Assembly (NCBI GenBank): GCA_902795255.1
Contig: CADBKS010000032.1
Span: 1-19,952 of the forward strand
Source: an uncultured Chloroflexota bacterium
GTDB taxonomy: Bacteria > Chloroflexota > Anaerolineae > Anaerolineales > Anaerolineaceae
Length of the DNA stretch: 19,952 nt
Direction: 5' to 3'
Shown: in pieces, positions 1-6,852 of the stretch
How the letters are laid out: each line of letters begins with the position of its first letter
Position numbering within the stretch: position 1 is the first letter of the stretch
Position numbers and translations under genes: made by a program
Notes under the pieces: generated by a model
Databases searched by the model: none
Seen by the model: only the letters and a program-made list of their open reading frames with translations
What the model was told of the DNA's origin: nothing

Positions 1-55
1 AGCATACCGGTTTCAGCAGCAGGCGGTTTGGATCCGGAGAAATTGTGAGAAAACC

Positions 56-2005
56 ATGAACAGAGATTTTTTGATCGAAAACGGAGTTCTGAAAAGATAC
101 CGCGGAAATGATGGCCGGATCGTTATTCCCGGAGACGTGAAGATCATCAGCAGCTGGGCCTTCCGCAAATGCATCCACATCACCGACGTTACGATCCCCG
201 ACAGTGTGACGGAGATCTGTGACGGCGCTTTTCAGGAAAGCCTGAGGCTTGAACGTGTCATGATCAGCGGAAGCGTGTCAAAAATCGGCGGGAGTGCTTT
301 TGCATGGTGCCGGAACCTCAAAAGTGTCACGATAGCCCCGGGGGTAAAAGTGATCGGGAACAGCGCATTCGAACACTGCAGCAGTCTGCGGCATGTCACG
401 CTTCCGGAAGGTCTGAAAGAGATCGGTGCACTTGCCTTTTCGGACTGTACGGGGCTTTGGCACATTAATTTTCCGGACAGCCTGACAAAGATCGGAGCGT
501 TCGCGTTCAGCGGCTGCCGGAACCTGAAGCTCGTAAACAAGCCGGACTGTACACCCGTGATCGGAGAAAATGCTTTCAAAAATGTTCCCCCATCCGTTGA
601 AGCTGCGCTGAAAGCCGCTGCCCGAAAAAAGTATGAATTGCACGGCGCGTGGATCGTGACGATAACGAAGCTGCGCAGGCACGAAAATGCCGACAGACTG
701 CTCTGTACCGATGTCTTCGGGTACCATGTCATTACGGACATGAACTGCAGACCCGGGCAGCGGATGGTGTTTTTCCCCGCGGGCAGTCTTCTTGATCGGG
801 AATTTGCGGAAGAAAGCCATATCGTACCGACAGACGATGATGACATCAGCCTGACCGGCGGTTTTCTTCATGGGAAAAAGCTGAAGATCAGACCGGTAAA
901 GATCCGCGGGGAGATCTCCGAGGGACTGCTGCTTCCGGTCGAAGTACTGAGCAGATATACCGACATTAAAGAGCTTCGCGATGGGGAGGGCTTTTCCGAC
1001 CTGAACGGTAAAGCGATCTGCAGCATGACGATTCCCGAACGGATGGAGATCGATCCCATAAACAATACGCTTCTGAAATTCCATGAAGGCGGGGACTGTC
1101 CTAAAACCGTGATCATTCCATACGGGATCAGAAAAATCGGCCGGTCCGCCTTTATGCGCTGCCAAAAGCCCGTAAAGGTCATTATTCCGGAAACCGTGGA
1201 GAATATCGGGGATTACGCGTTTTTCGAATGTACGAACCTTGGTGAAGCCGTGATCCCGGGCAGCGTTGACAGCATCGGCCGGAACGCGTTTGCAGGGTGC
1301 AGCGCTCTGACCGCTGTGAAGATCCTTGACGGCGTGAAGTGCATCGATGACTGCGCCTTTCAGAACTGTGCGCGTCTGAGTTCTGCGGCTGTGCCCGACA
1401 GTGTAGCGGAAGTCGGCTTTAAAGTGTTTGACGGCTGCGGGATGCTGAAAAGTGTGAGGATCAAAAACTATATGTCAAAGCCCGGTTATCTGCCCGACTA
1501 TTCAACGCTCGAAAAGCTGGAAAACGGAAGCGGTCCGGAATATATGAATGCCGGAGGGGTCGTTTTCAGCAGGGATATGTCTGAGCTGATCCGGTATCCC
1601 GCATCGAAAGACGGCGCAGTATATGTGATCCCCAAAGGAGTGAAAAAGATCAGACAGTACGCATTTTCCGGAAACGAACATCTGACTGAGGTGATCATCC
1701 CGGACGGTGTTACCCATATTGAGCATCGGGCTTTTGAGAACTGCCGGAATCTGCAAAGCATAACCATTCCGCCAAGCGTGACGTATATGGGCGACTTCGT
1801 GTTTATCGGGATCCACACGAGCCCCAACAGCAGACAGCAGCGGATCAGCGGCGATATTCTGAAAGCTTCGATAAAATCGATCATTGGCGTATTTGAAAGC
1901 TATGGCACGGCCGAGGGCATCCTGATCCGGGGCAAAAAAGGCAGCGAAGCCGAGCGATACGCCAGACAAAACGGATGCGCCTTTGAGGAAGCAAAGGAGT
2001 TGTGA
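56..2005 (+). CDS. BspA-like leucine-rich repeat protein with an inserted RNA-ligase-type OB domain
   Basis: This 649-residue protein has two blocks of BspA-type (LRR_5) repeats, at about residues 1-180 and 345-585. The recurring pattern is I-P-x-x-V-x-x-I-G-x-x-A-F-x-x-C. The N-terminal cap (IENGVLKRYRGNDG) and the C-terminal cap (ILIRGKKGSEAERYA) are typical of such proteins. Between the blocks, residues 198-325 are not LRR. They match the N-terminal OB fold of Rnl5/DraRnl-type RNA ligases, with ITKLRRHENADRL, then PGQRMVFFPAGSLL, then KIRGEISEGLLLPV. No ligase nucleotidyltransferase motif (KxDG) is visible, so ligase activity is not expected. There is no signal peptide, so the protein is probably cytoplasmic. 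A GGAG lies 16 nt before the ATG, which is rather far, but no better start is seen. It is the first gene of a same-strand series. The LRR call is secure; the OB assignment is by motif recall; the function is unknown. Confidence 0.88.
   Translation: MNRDFLIENGVLKRYRGNDGRIVIPGDVKIISSWAFRKCIHITDVTIPDSVTEICDGAFQESLRLERVMISGSVSKIGGSAFAWCRNLKSVTIAPGVKVIGNSAFEHCSSLRHVTLPEGLKEIGALAFSDCTGLWHINFPDSLTKIGAFAFSGCRNLKLVNKPDCTPVIGENAFKNVPPSVEAALKAAARKKYELHGAWIVTITKLRRHENADRLLCTDVFGYHVITDMNCRPGQRMVFFPAGSLLDREFAEESHIVPTDDDDISLTGGFLHGKKLKIRPVKIRGEISEGLLLPVEVLSRYTDIKELRDGEGFSDLNGKAICSMTIPERMEIDPINNTLLKFHEGGDCPKTVIIPYGIRKIGRSAFMRCQKPVKVIIPETVENIGDYAFFECTNLGEAVIPGSVDSIGRNAFAGCSALTAVKILDGVKCIDDCAFQNCARLSSAAVPDSVAEVGFKVFDGCGMLKSVRIKNYMSKPGYLPDYSTLEKLENGSGPEYMNAGGVVFSRDMSELIRYPASKDGAVYVIPKGVKKIRQYAFSGNEHLTEVIIPDGVTHIEHRAFENCRNLQSITIPPSVTYMGDFVFIGIHTSPNSRQQRISGDILKASIKSIIGVFESYGTAEGILIRGKKGSEAERYARQNGCAFEEAKEL
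1993..1999 (+). promoter_or_regulatory. Shine-Dalgarno site that sets the start of the next gene
   Basis: AAAGGAG lies 8 nt upstream of the ATG at 2008. A GTG in the same frame at 2002 is only 2 nt from this site, too close to be used, so the ATG is preferred. The site is inside the last codons of the LRR gene, which suggests coupled translation. Confidence 0.7.
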
Positions 2006-2007
2006 CC

Positions 2008-2229
2008 ATGAGAGACGAACAATACACTTACGAAGATTATGAAAAAGACTTTGAACTGGATTATCTTGGATTTGACGGAATTCCGGACGAACCTGTTCCG
2101 GGTCTGTCACCGGAGAAGACCGCTGAGAATGAACCTGAATCAAAAGACGGAAGCTTGAGTGATGACTTTCGATCATTAAGAAGAGCCGATGGTTCCTCTG
2201 AGGAAAAAAGCTCAAAGGCGAGCATGTAA
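2008..2229 (+). CDS. Small acidic protein of unknown function
   Basis: I do not recognise this 73-residue protein. It is strongly acidic and rich in Asp, Glu, Tyr and Ser. Its N-terminal third is an aromatic-acidic segment (YTYEDYEKDFELDYLGFDG), followed by a proline-containing, probably disordered tail rich in Ser, Glu and Lys. It has no signal peptide, membrane segment or cysteine. The ATG lies 2 nt after the LRR gene's stop codon and has a well-placed AAAGGAG, so the two are almost certainly co-transcribed and the proteins may act together. That partnership is inference from position only. Being short and of low complexity, it is less certain than its neighbours, but the tight spacing and good ribosome binding site favour a real gene. 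Confidence 0.7.
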   Translation: MRDEQYTYEDYEKDFELDYLGFDGIPDEPVPGLSPEKTAENEPESKDGSLSDDFRSLRRADGSSEEKSSKASM

Positions 2230-2255
2230 TCAAATATTTTTGGAGTTTATGACTT

Positions 2256-4076
2256 ATGCGGAGAAATATCCTGTATCAAATTTTGTTTTTTATTTTTTTG
2301 ATGTGCGCGCCGACCGTTTCCGCGCAGGATGATCTCCTTGCTGCGGCAAAGGACAGGGCGGTCGCGGCACTGACCGACCGCTTCGATGAAGGGAACGGTG
2401 TGATCTACGTTTACCGGGATTTTTCCCTTTCGCTGAATCATTTCACCCAAAAGGCAAAAATGTTCGGCCGGTCCGAAAACGCAGTCCGGGATATGGATGA
2501 AAACCGGAAAGACGATGTCCGTTCCGGTCAGAGCGCCATCCGCTGCGAGATCGATGTTCAGATCAATGACTGGGGCGGCTGGCTTTTTCTCAACGGCTAC
2601 CTTCCCGAAGGAGAATCGGAGCCGCATCTGAGTGACGGACAGCATCCCGGTCAGGGGATCGACCTCACGGGTGCCGCGGAACTGCGTTTTTATGCCAAAG
2701 GGGAAACGGGCGGAGAAAGAGTGGAATTCTTTACCGCCGGTTTTGGATATGACGGAGATACCGGTTTCCCGACCGTTCCCTACCCGGACAGTGCCCGCAA
2801 ACGCTCGACAGGATATGTAACATTGACGAAAGACTGGCAGGAATACATCATCGATCTGCGCGGTGCGGACCTGAGTTCAATTTCATGCGGCTTCGGGTTC
2901 GCGCTCTCCGCCGAAGGATCCGGGACGGGAACGAAAGCATTTTACCTGGACGAGATCCGTTTCGTTCCGGAAGGGTACACCGGATGGACGGAGGGGCCTT
3001 CCCTGCTGCGTTCTTATGATACGGAAAATATCTTTATCCGCAACGCCGCCTATACCTACGATAACGCGCTGGCGGCAATGGCTTTTATCTCCGACGGCAA
3101 GCCGGATGCTGCGAAAAAGATCCTGGATGGTTTTGTTTACGCGGTGGAGCATGACCGTTACAAACCCGACCGCATCCGGAATGCCTATATGGCCGGTCCG
3201 GTTGAGCCGGTCAACGGCTGGGAAAACGGGATCAGTCTGCCCGGCTGGTGGGATCAGGAAGCAAACGCATGGTATGAGGACCGTTATCAGACCGGTTCCA
3301 ACACCGGGAACACTTCCTATGCGGCGCTGGCGCTGCTGCAGTATGACGCCCTTTACGGGAATGAAAAATACCGTGAAACTGCCCGGCTGCTGATGGATCG
3401 GATCCTTGAAGAAAACACCGACGCATGGTACGGCTTTACCGGCGGTTATGACGGCTGGCCGGAAGCGGATGTGGTCTATGATTTCACCTACAAATCGATC
3501 GAACACAACATCGATGCCTATGCGGTATTCAAACGCCTGTATGATCTGACGGCGGACCGGAAATATGCCGATGCGGCTGAATCGGCGCTGCAGCTGATCC
3601 GCGCCATGTATGACCCGGATGAAAAATATTTTTATACCGGCACGCTGGATGACGGCAAAACGCCCAATAAGGGGCTGATCGTCCTGGACGGTATGGTCTG
3701 GAACAGGCTGGCGCTGCAGGATCAATTTGAACCGTATCTGGATGTGCTCGATACCGTTGACGCCATGCGCACGGCAGAGGGCGGATATCCCTTTTCCAAA
3801 GGGAATGACAATGGCGGCTGGTGGCCGGAAGGAACAGCCTTCACGGCACTGATGTACCGCCTGTCCGGGGATGATGCCCGGGCGGATGCATCGCTGTATG
3901 CGCTGCGGAGCATTCAGACAGCCCGGGGAATGATCCCCGCCTCGACAGTGGAACAGCTTCCGACCGGGCTCGAACTGTTTGACGGTTCATCCTGGAATTA
4001 TTCCGATGATCCGCATGTTGCTCCGACCGCCTGGTTCGTGATGGCGGTCAATGGATTTGATCCTTACACATTCTGA
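2256..4076 (+). CDS. Secreted six-hairpin glycosidase-like protein with N-terminal sugar-binding-like domain
   Basis: This 606-residue protein starts with a signal peptide (residues 1-23, hydrophobic core FFIFLM, cleavage probably after VSA). Residues about 45-240 look like a beta-sandwich of the carbohydrate-binding, CBM11/galactose-binding kind, with ELRFYAKGE, WQEYIIDLRG and FYLDEIRF as strands. Residues about 260-600 are helical and rich in Trp, Tyr, Gly and Asp. Segments such as YTYDNALAAMAF, GNTSYAALALLQYD, SIEHNIDAYAVFKRLYDLT and WWPEGTAFTALMYRL fit an (alpha/alpha)6 barrel. Acidic residues in EHNID (416-420) and WWPEGT (522-527) are candidate catalytic or substrate-binding residues. 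A GGAG sits 10 nt before the ATG. The gene follows the small acidic protein by 26 bp. The fold class is an inference from pattern, and I cannot name the glycosidase family or substrate. Confidence 0.75.
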   Translation: MRRNILYQILFFIFLMCAPTVSAQDDLLAAAKDRAVAALTDRFDEGNGVIYVYRDFSLSLNHFTQKAKMFGRSENAVRDMDENRKDDVRSGQSAIRCEIDVQINDWGGWLFLNGYLPEGESEPHLSDGQHPGQGIDLTGAAELRFYAKGETGGERVEFFTAGFGYDGDTGFPTVPYPDSARKRSTGYVTLTKDWQEYIIDLRGADLSSISCGFGFALSAEGSGTGTKAFYLDEIRFVPEGYTGWTEGPSLLRSYDTENIFIRNAAYTYDNALAAMAFISDGKPDAAKKILDGFVYAVEHDRYKPDRIRNAYMAGPVEPVNGWENGISLPGWWDQEANAWYEDRYQTGSNTGNTSYAALALLQYDALYGNEKYRETARLLMDRILEENTDAWYGFTGGYDGWPEADVVYDFTYKSIEHNIDAYAVFKRLYDLTADRKYADAAESALQLIRAMYDPDEKYFYTGTLDDGKTPNKGLIVLDGMVWNRLALQDQFEPYLDVLDTVDAMRTAEGGYPFSKGNDNGGWWPEGTAFTALMYRLSGDDARADASLYALRSIQTARGMIPASTVEQLPTGLELFDGSSWNYSDDPHVAPTAWFVMAVNGFDPYTF

Positions 4077-4097
4077 TATAAATTTTTCGGAGGATAT

Positions 4098-4580
4098 ATG
4101 TCATGCTGGCATAAAACGACTTTGCTGAGGATTCCGGTTTCCGCGCTCGGGTTCAAATATCTGCGCGAGTGGCAGGAATTCGTGAGGAAACATGAGAATG
4201 AACTGCAGTGGGAAGAAGGCTATTTTTGTGAATCCATGAGTGATGATTACCCCTGGGGACTGAACTGGGGCTCCACCGAATTCACCGACCCGGACTGGCA
4301 GCTGGATCAACGGGACCCGGACCATCCGGAGATCGTGCCCGGACCGTTCCTCGATTATTATCTTGAGGATATCTGGCCCCTTGATCCGGATCTCAACACG
4401 CACGGTGCCAATAATGCCATTTCAGAACTGAGTGAGGATGAAATGGTTGATTATCTGCCGGAGTACCGGGAGTTGTTCCCACATCTCACGCTGAAAGACA
4501 TGAAAGCCGTGCGCCGCTGCAGATTTGAATGGTATGACGGAACCAATCCTTCATATTTTTACTCGTCCCTGGACGAATGA
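4098..4580 (+). CDS. Conserved-looking protein of unknown function
   Basis: I do not recognise this 160-residue protein. It is acidic and unusually rich in Trp, Tyr and Asp/Glu, with no signal peptide or membrane span. Notable segments are ESMSDDYPWGLNWGSTEF in the first half, LDYYLEDIWPLDPDL in the middle and a C-terminal CRFEWYDGTNPSYFY. This composition suggests a folded globular domain rather than random coding. A GGAGG just upstream of the ATG gives a strong ribosome binding site, and the gene begins 21 bp after the glycosidase-like gene, with no terminator between them. Its TGA stop lies inside the left arm of a 33-bp palindrome, so the end of the reading frame is supplied by the repeat. 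It is very probably a real gene; the function cannot be stated. Confidence 0.75.
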   Translation: MSCWHKTTLLRIPVSALGFKYLREWQEFVRKHENELQWEEGYFCESMSDDYPWGLNWGSTEFTDPDWQLDQRDPDHPEIVPGPFLDYYLEDIWPLDPDLNTHGANNAISELSEDEMVDYLPEYRELFPHLTLKDMKAVRRCRFEWYDGTNPSYFYSSLDE

Positions 4581-4609
4581 GACAGTTGTACCAGGTACAA
4601 CTGTCTCAT
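4577..4609. repeat. 33-bp palindromic repeat, copy A
   Basis: The left arm ATGAGACAGTTGTACC and right arm GGTACAACTGTCTCAT are perfect reverse complements around a single A. Two related copies lie at 5288 and 15522. Here the TGA in the left arm is the stop codon of the upstream gene. There is no T-run after it, so it is not a standard terminator. Confidence 0.9.
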
Positions 4610-4626
4610 TCGCGGCCGTACAGCGG

Positions 4627-4632
4627 TATAAT
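4627..4632 (+). promoter_or_regulatory. Possible -10 box before the HAD phosphatase gene
   Basis: A perfect TATAAT lies 23 bp before the ATG at 4656. The hexamer 17 bp upstream (TCTCAT) is a poor -35 and belongs to the right arm of palindrome copy A, so anything binding that palindrome would overlap this promoter. This is a weak call, because only the -10 matches. Confidence 0.35.
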
Positions 4633-4655
4633 TCCGGTCAGCGGAAAACAACAAA

Positions 4656-5291
4656 ATGAATGTATACGATTTTGACGGAACGATTTTTCATACAAACTGC
4701 ACGCTTGAATTTGCCGTCTGGTGCATGAACCGGCATCCGAAGCTGTGGTTCACATATTTTCCGGCAGCGGTAAAGAATTTTATTCTCTTCAGATGCGGGA
4801 AGATCCCGGGCCATCTCTTTCTGCGCAAATTTTACGGTTTTTTGTGTATGACGGACGATTTTGAAGTGCAGATCGAACGGTACTGGGACAAAAATGAGAA
4901 GAAGATATCCGCGTGGTACCTGAAACAAAAAAGGCCGGATGACCTGATCATCTCCGCTTCCCCGTCATGCATCATCGGGCCGATCGCGAAGAGACTCGGC
5001 GTGAACTTTATCGCGACGGAATTCGACCGTGAATACGGCGTTTTCACAAATAACCTGATGTACGCGAAGGAAAAGAGCCGATACATTATTGACCACGGAT
5101 TTCCGGTGATCGAGAATTTCTATTCGGATTCACTCTCCGATATGCCGCTGGCGTTATGCGCCGAAAAGGCCCATCTGGTAAAAAACAACGCTTCCAAAGT
5201 AACCGACTGGCCGGACCCCGATCCGGCCACGCTGAAAAAAGCGAAAAAGAAACTCAAAATGAGCTGGAGCATCCACCTGGATGATGAATGA
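4656..5291 (+). CDS. HAD-superfamily phosphatase (subfamily IB-like)
   Basis: This 211-residue protein carries the four HAD motifs. Motif I is DFDGT at residues 5-9, with Asp5 as the expected nucleophile and Asp7 as acid/base. Motif II is Ser100 in IISASP, motif III is a lysine in KEK at 138-140, and motif IV is SDSLSDMP with Asp158 and Asp162. Motif order and spacing resemble the phosphoserine-phosphatase-like group (HAD-IB), with a helical cap between motifs I and II at about residues 15-85. The substrate cannot be told from the sequence; small phosphomonoesters are usual for the family. The C-terminus is lysine-rich (KKAKKKLK). The ribosome binding site is weak. The stop TGA lies within palindrome copy B. 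It is followed 39 bp later by a small-molecule kinase gene. Confidence 0.85.
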   Translation: MNVYDFDGTIFHTNCTLEFAVWCMNRHPKLWFTYFPAAVKNFILFRCGKIPGHLFLRKFYGFLCMTDDFEVQIERYWDKNEKKISAWYLKQKRPDDLIISASPSCIIGPIAKRLGVNFIATEFDREYGVFTNNLMYAKEKSRYIIDHGFPVIENFYSDSLSDMPLALCAEKAHLVKNNASKVTDWPDPDPATLKKAKKKLKMSWSIHLDDE

Positions 5292-5320
5292 GTCAGCCGT
5301 ACCAGGTACCGCTGACTCAT
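5288..5320. repeat. 33-bp palindromic repeat, copy B
   Basis: The left arm ATGAGTCAGCCGTACC and right arm GGTACCGCTGACTCAT flank a central A, with one mismatch between the arms. Compared with copy A, the pair at arm position 6 is swapped (A-T to T-A), a compensating change. The left arm again contains the stop codon of the gene before it, and the right arm ends directly against the next gene's AAGGAGG. Confidence 0.88.
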
Positions 5321-5327
5321 AAGGAGG
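5321..5327 (+). promoter_or_regulatory. Unusually close Shine-Dalgarno site for the kinase gene
   Basis: AAGGAGG ends only 3 nt before the ATG at 5331, closer than the usual 5-9 nt. No other in-frame start with a better site exists before residue 54. It directly abuts a palindrome whose hairpin would sit against the ribosome binding site. Confidence 0.6.
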
Positions 5328-5330
5328 TAT

Positions 5331-5909
5331 ATGGATCAGACACTGTTTCCGGAGATCCTGAAGAAACTGGAGGAAAAAGCAGCGGGGAGGCCCGGTCCGG
5401 CGGTCCTTGCCATTGACGGGCGCTGCGCGTCCGGGAAATCGACACTCGGACAGCAGCTGGCCTCAGCGTGGCACGCGGATCTGCTCCATATGGATGATTT
5501 CTTCCTGCGGCCGCAGCAGCGGACACCGGAACGCTTTTCCACACCGGGGGAGAATATAGACCACGAGCGCTTTCTTGAAGAAGTCCTGAAGCCGCTGCGG
5601 GCCGGTCTGCCGTTTGATTACCGCCCGTACCGTCCGCATGAAGGCCGTTATGAAGATACCGTCCGGATCATTCCGGGCAGCATCGCTGTTATCGAAGGCT
5701 CCTATGCCTGCCATCCGGAACTCAGGGATAATTACGATCTGAAGCTGTTCCTGGACGTGGACCCGGAGGAGCAGATGCGGCGCATCAGGGCGCGGAGCAC
5801 ACCGGAAATTGCCGAAGCCTTCCGAATGAAATGGATCCCGTTAGAAGAACTTTATTTCGATTCTCTTAATGTACGGGAAGTTTGTGACCTGATCATTGAG
5901 AATAACTAG
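5331..5909 (+). CDS. Uridine-kinase-like P-loop kinase
   Basis: This 192-residue protein has a Walker A loop GRCASGKST at residues 30-38, after the strand AVLAIDG. MDDFF at 54-58 is the place where uridine kinases and relatives hold the substrate-binding Asp. YRPYRPHEG follows at 98-106, and the Walker-B-like strand AVIEGSY at 119-125 is next. FLDVDPEEQMRRIRARS at 140-156 supplies the lid arginines. Together these place it in the uridine kinase/phosphoribulokinase family of small-molecule phosphotransferases, probably cytoplasmic. The substrate (uridine, another nucleoside or a small sugar) is not settled, and at 192 residues it is a little shorter than canonical Udk. It is the last gene of the plus-strand series, and a strong hairpin follows its stop. 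Confidence 0.85.
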   Translation: MDQTLFPEILKKLEEKAAGRPGPAVLAIDGRCASGKSTLGQQLASAWHADLLHMDDFFLRPQQRTPERFSTPGENIDHERFLEEVLKPLRAGLPFDYRPYRPHEGRYEDTVRIIPGSIAVIEGSYACHPELRDNYDLKLFLDVDPEEQMRRIRARSTPEIAEAFRMKWIPLEELYFDSLNVREVCDLIIENN

Positions 5910-5920
5910 TATATATTAAC

Positions 5921-5956
5921 AAAAAAAGAAGAGAACTTTTATTCTCTTCTTTTTTT
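5921..5956. terminator. Bidirectional Rho-independent terminator
   Basis: AAAAAAAGAAGAGAA and TTCTCTTCTTTTTTT form a 15-bp perfect stem around a 6-nt loop, with T-runs on both strands. It lies between the plus-strand kinase gene and the minus-strand sucD gene, which end towards each other, so it can stop transcription from both sides. Confidence 0.88.
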
Positions 5957-5988
5957 AATATTCTGAAACCTTAAAACTTCAGTCCGGA

Positions 5989-6852
5989 TCAGCGCAGCAG
6001 GTCGATGAGCTCCATCCAGTTGGAAGTCGCCTTGATCCCGGCATTTTTGAAGGCTTCGAGCTTCTCGCGCGCGGAGCCGATCCCGCCGTCGATGAAAGCG
6101 CCGGAATGTGTCGTGCGCTTTCCTTCCGGGATACTCATTCCGGCAACGTAGGCAACGACCGGTTTGCTCATCTGATAAGCGGCAAACTTCGCCGCGCGTT
6201 CCTCTTCCAGACCGCCGATCTCACCCATCAGCAGGACCTTATCGGTATAGGGATCGGTCTCGAACATTTCCAGCACATCCACAAAGGTCGTCCCGCAGAT
6301 ATAGTCACAGCCGATCCCGATACAGGTGCTCACGCCCATGCCGGCAGCCTTCATCCGGGCCATCGTCACATAGCTGATCGTAGAGGAACGGCTGATCACG
6401 CCGATATTTCCGGGCATCACGCAGTCTTCCGGGAAGATCCCCACTTTCTGTTCGCCGGGATTGATGATCCCCGGGCAGTTCGGGCCCACCAGGCGGATCC
6501 CCTTTGCACGCATATACGCGTTGACCTTGACAATATCCTGCACCGGGATCCCGTCCGTCACACAGACGACCAGCTCCACGCCGGAATCAGCGGCTTCATA
6601 CAGGGCATCCGTCGCCTGATGCGCCGGAACAAAAACGATGGATGTGTTCGCATCCGTAGCCTCGACCGCCGAGCGCATGCTGTCAAACACCGGGACTTTT
6701 TCATCCAGCACCCAGATACCGCCCTTGCCCGGCGTCACACCGGCGACGATCTGTGTACCGTATGCAAGCATATCACGGGAATGGAAGCCCGCCTCACGGC
6801 CGGTGATCCCCTGTACAACGACTCTGGTAGATTTATTGAGTAATATGCTCAT
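5989..6852 (-). CDS. sucD: Succinyl-CoA synthetase (ADP/GDP-forming), alpha subunit
   Basis: This 287-residue protein matches the alpha subunit of succinyl-CoA synthetase, which interconverts succinyl-CoA and succinate with substrate-level phosphorylation. The CoA-binding Rossmann domain opens with VVVQGITGREAGFH and MLAYGTQIVAGVTPGKGG (about 11-45). GPNCPGIINPGE (123-134) and GVISRSSTISYV (151-162) follow. The phosphorylated histidine is His249, in THSGA. The usual context there is GHAGA, so the site is somewhat divergent. A start at 6852 is chosen because it gives the normal length (about 289) and has GGAG 9 nt upstream; a longer frame adds 14 residues with no family match. It overlaps the end of sucC by 20 bp, so the two are translationally coupled. 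A related malate-CoA or acetate-CoA ligase role cannot be excluded. Confidence 0.93.
   Translation of the reverse strand: MSILLNKSTRVVVQGITGREAGFHSRDMLAYGTQIVAGVTPGKGGIWVLDEKVPVFDSMRSAVEATDANTSIVFVPAHQATDALYEAADSGVELVVCVTDGIPVQDIVKVNAYMRAKGIRLVGPNCPGIINPGEQKVGIFPEDCVMPGNIGVISRSSTISYVTMARMKAAGMGVSTCIGIGCDYICGTTFVDVLEMFETDPYTDKVLLMGEIGGLEEERAAKFAAYQMSKPVVAYVAGMSIPEGKRTTHSGAFIDGGIGSAREKLEAFKNAGIKATSNWMELIDLLR

Noticed and set aside
232..1165. Minus-strand open frames under the LRR gene
   Set aside because: The plus-strand product has clear LRR repeats and caps; the antisense products are Arg/Phe/Pro-rich with no domain.
2002..2007. GTG start for the small acidic protein
   Set aside because: It is 2 nt from the Shine-Dalgarno site, whereas the ATG at 2008 is 8 nt away.
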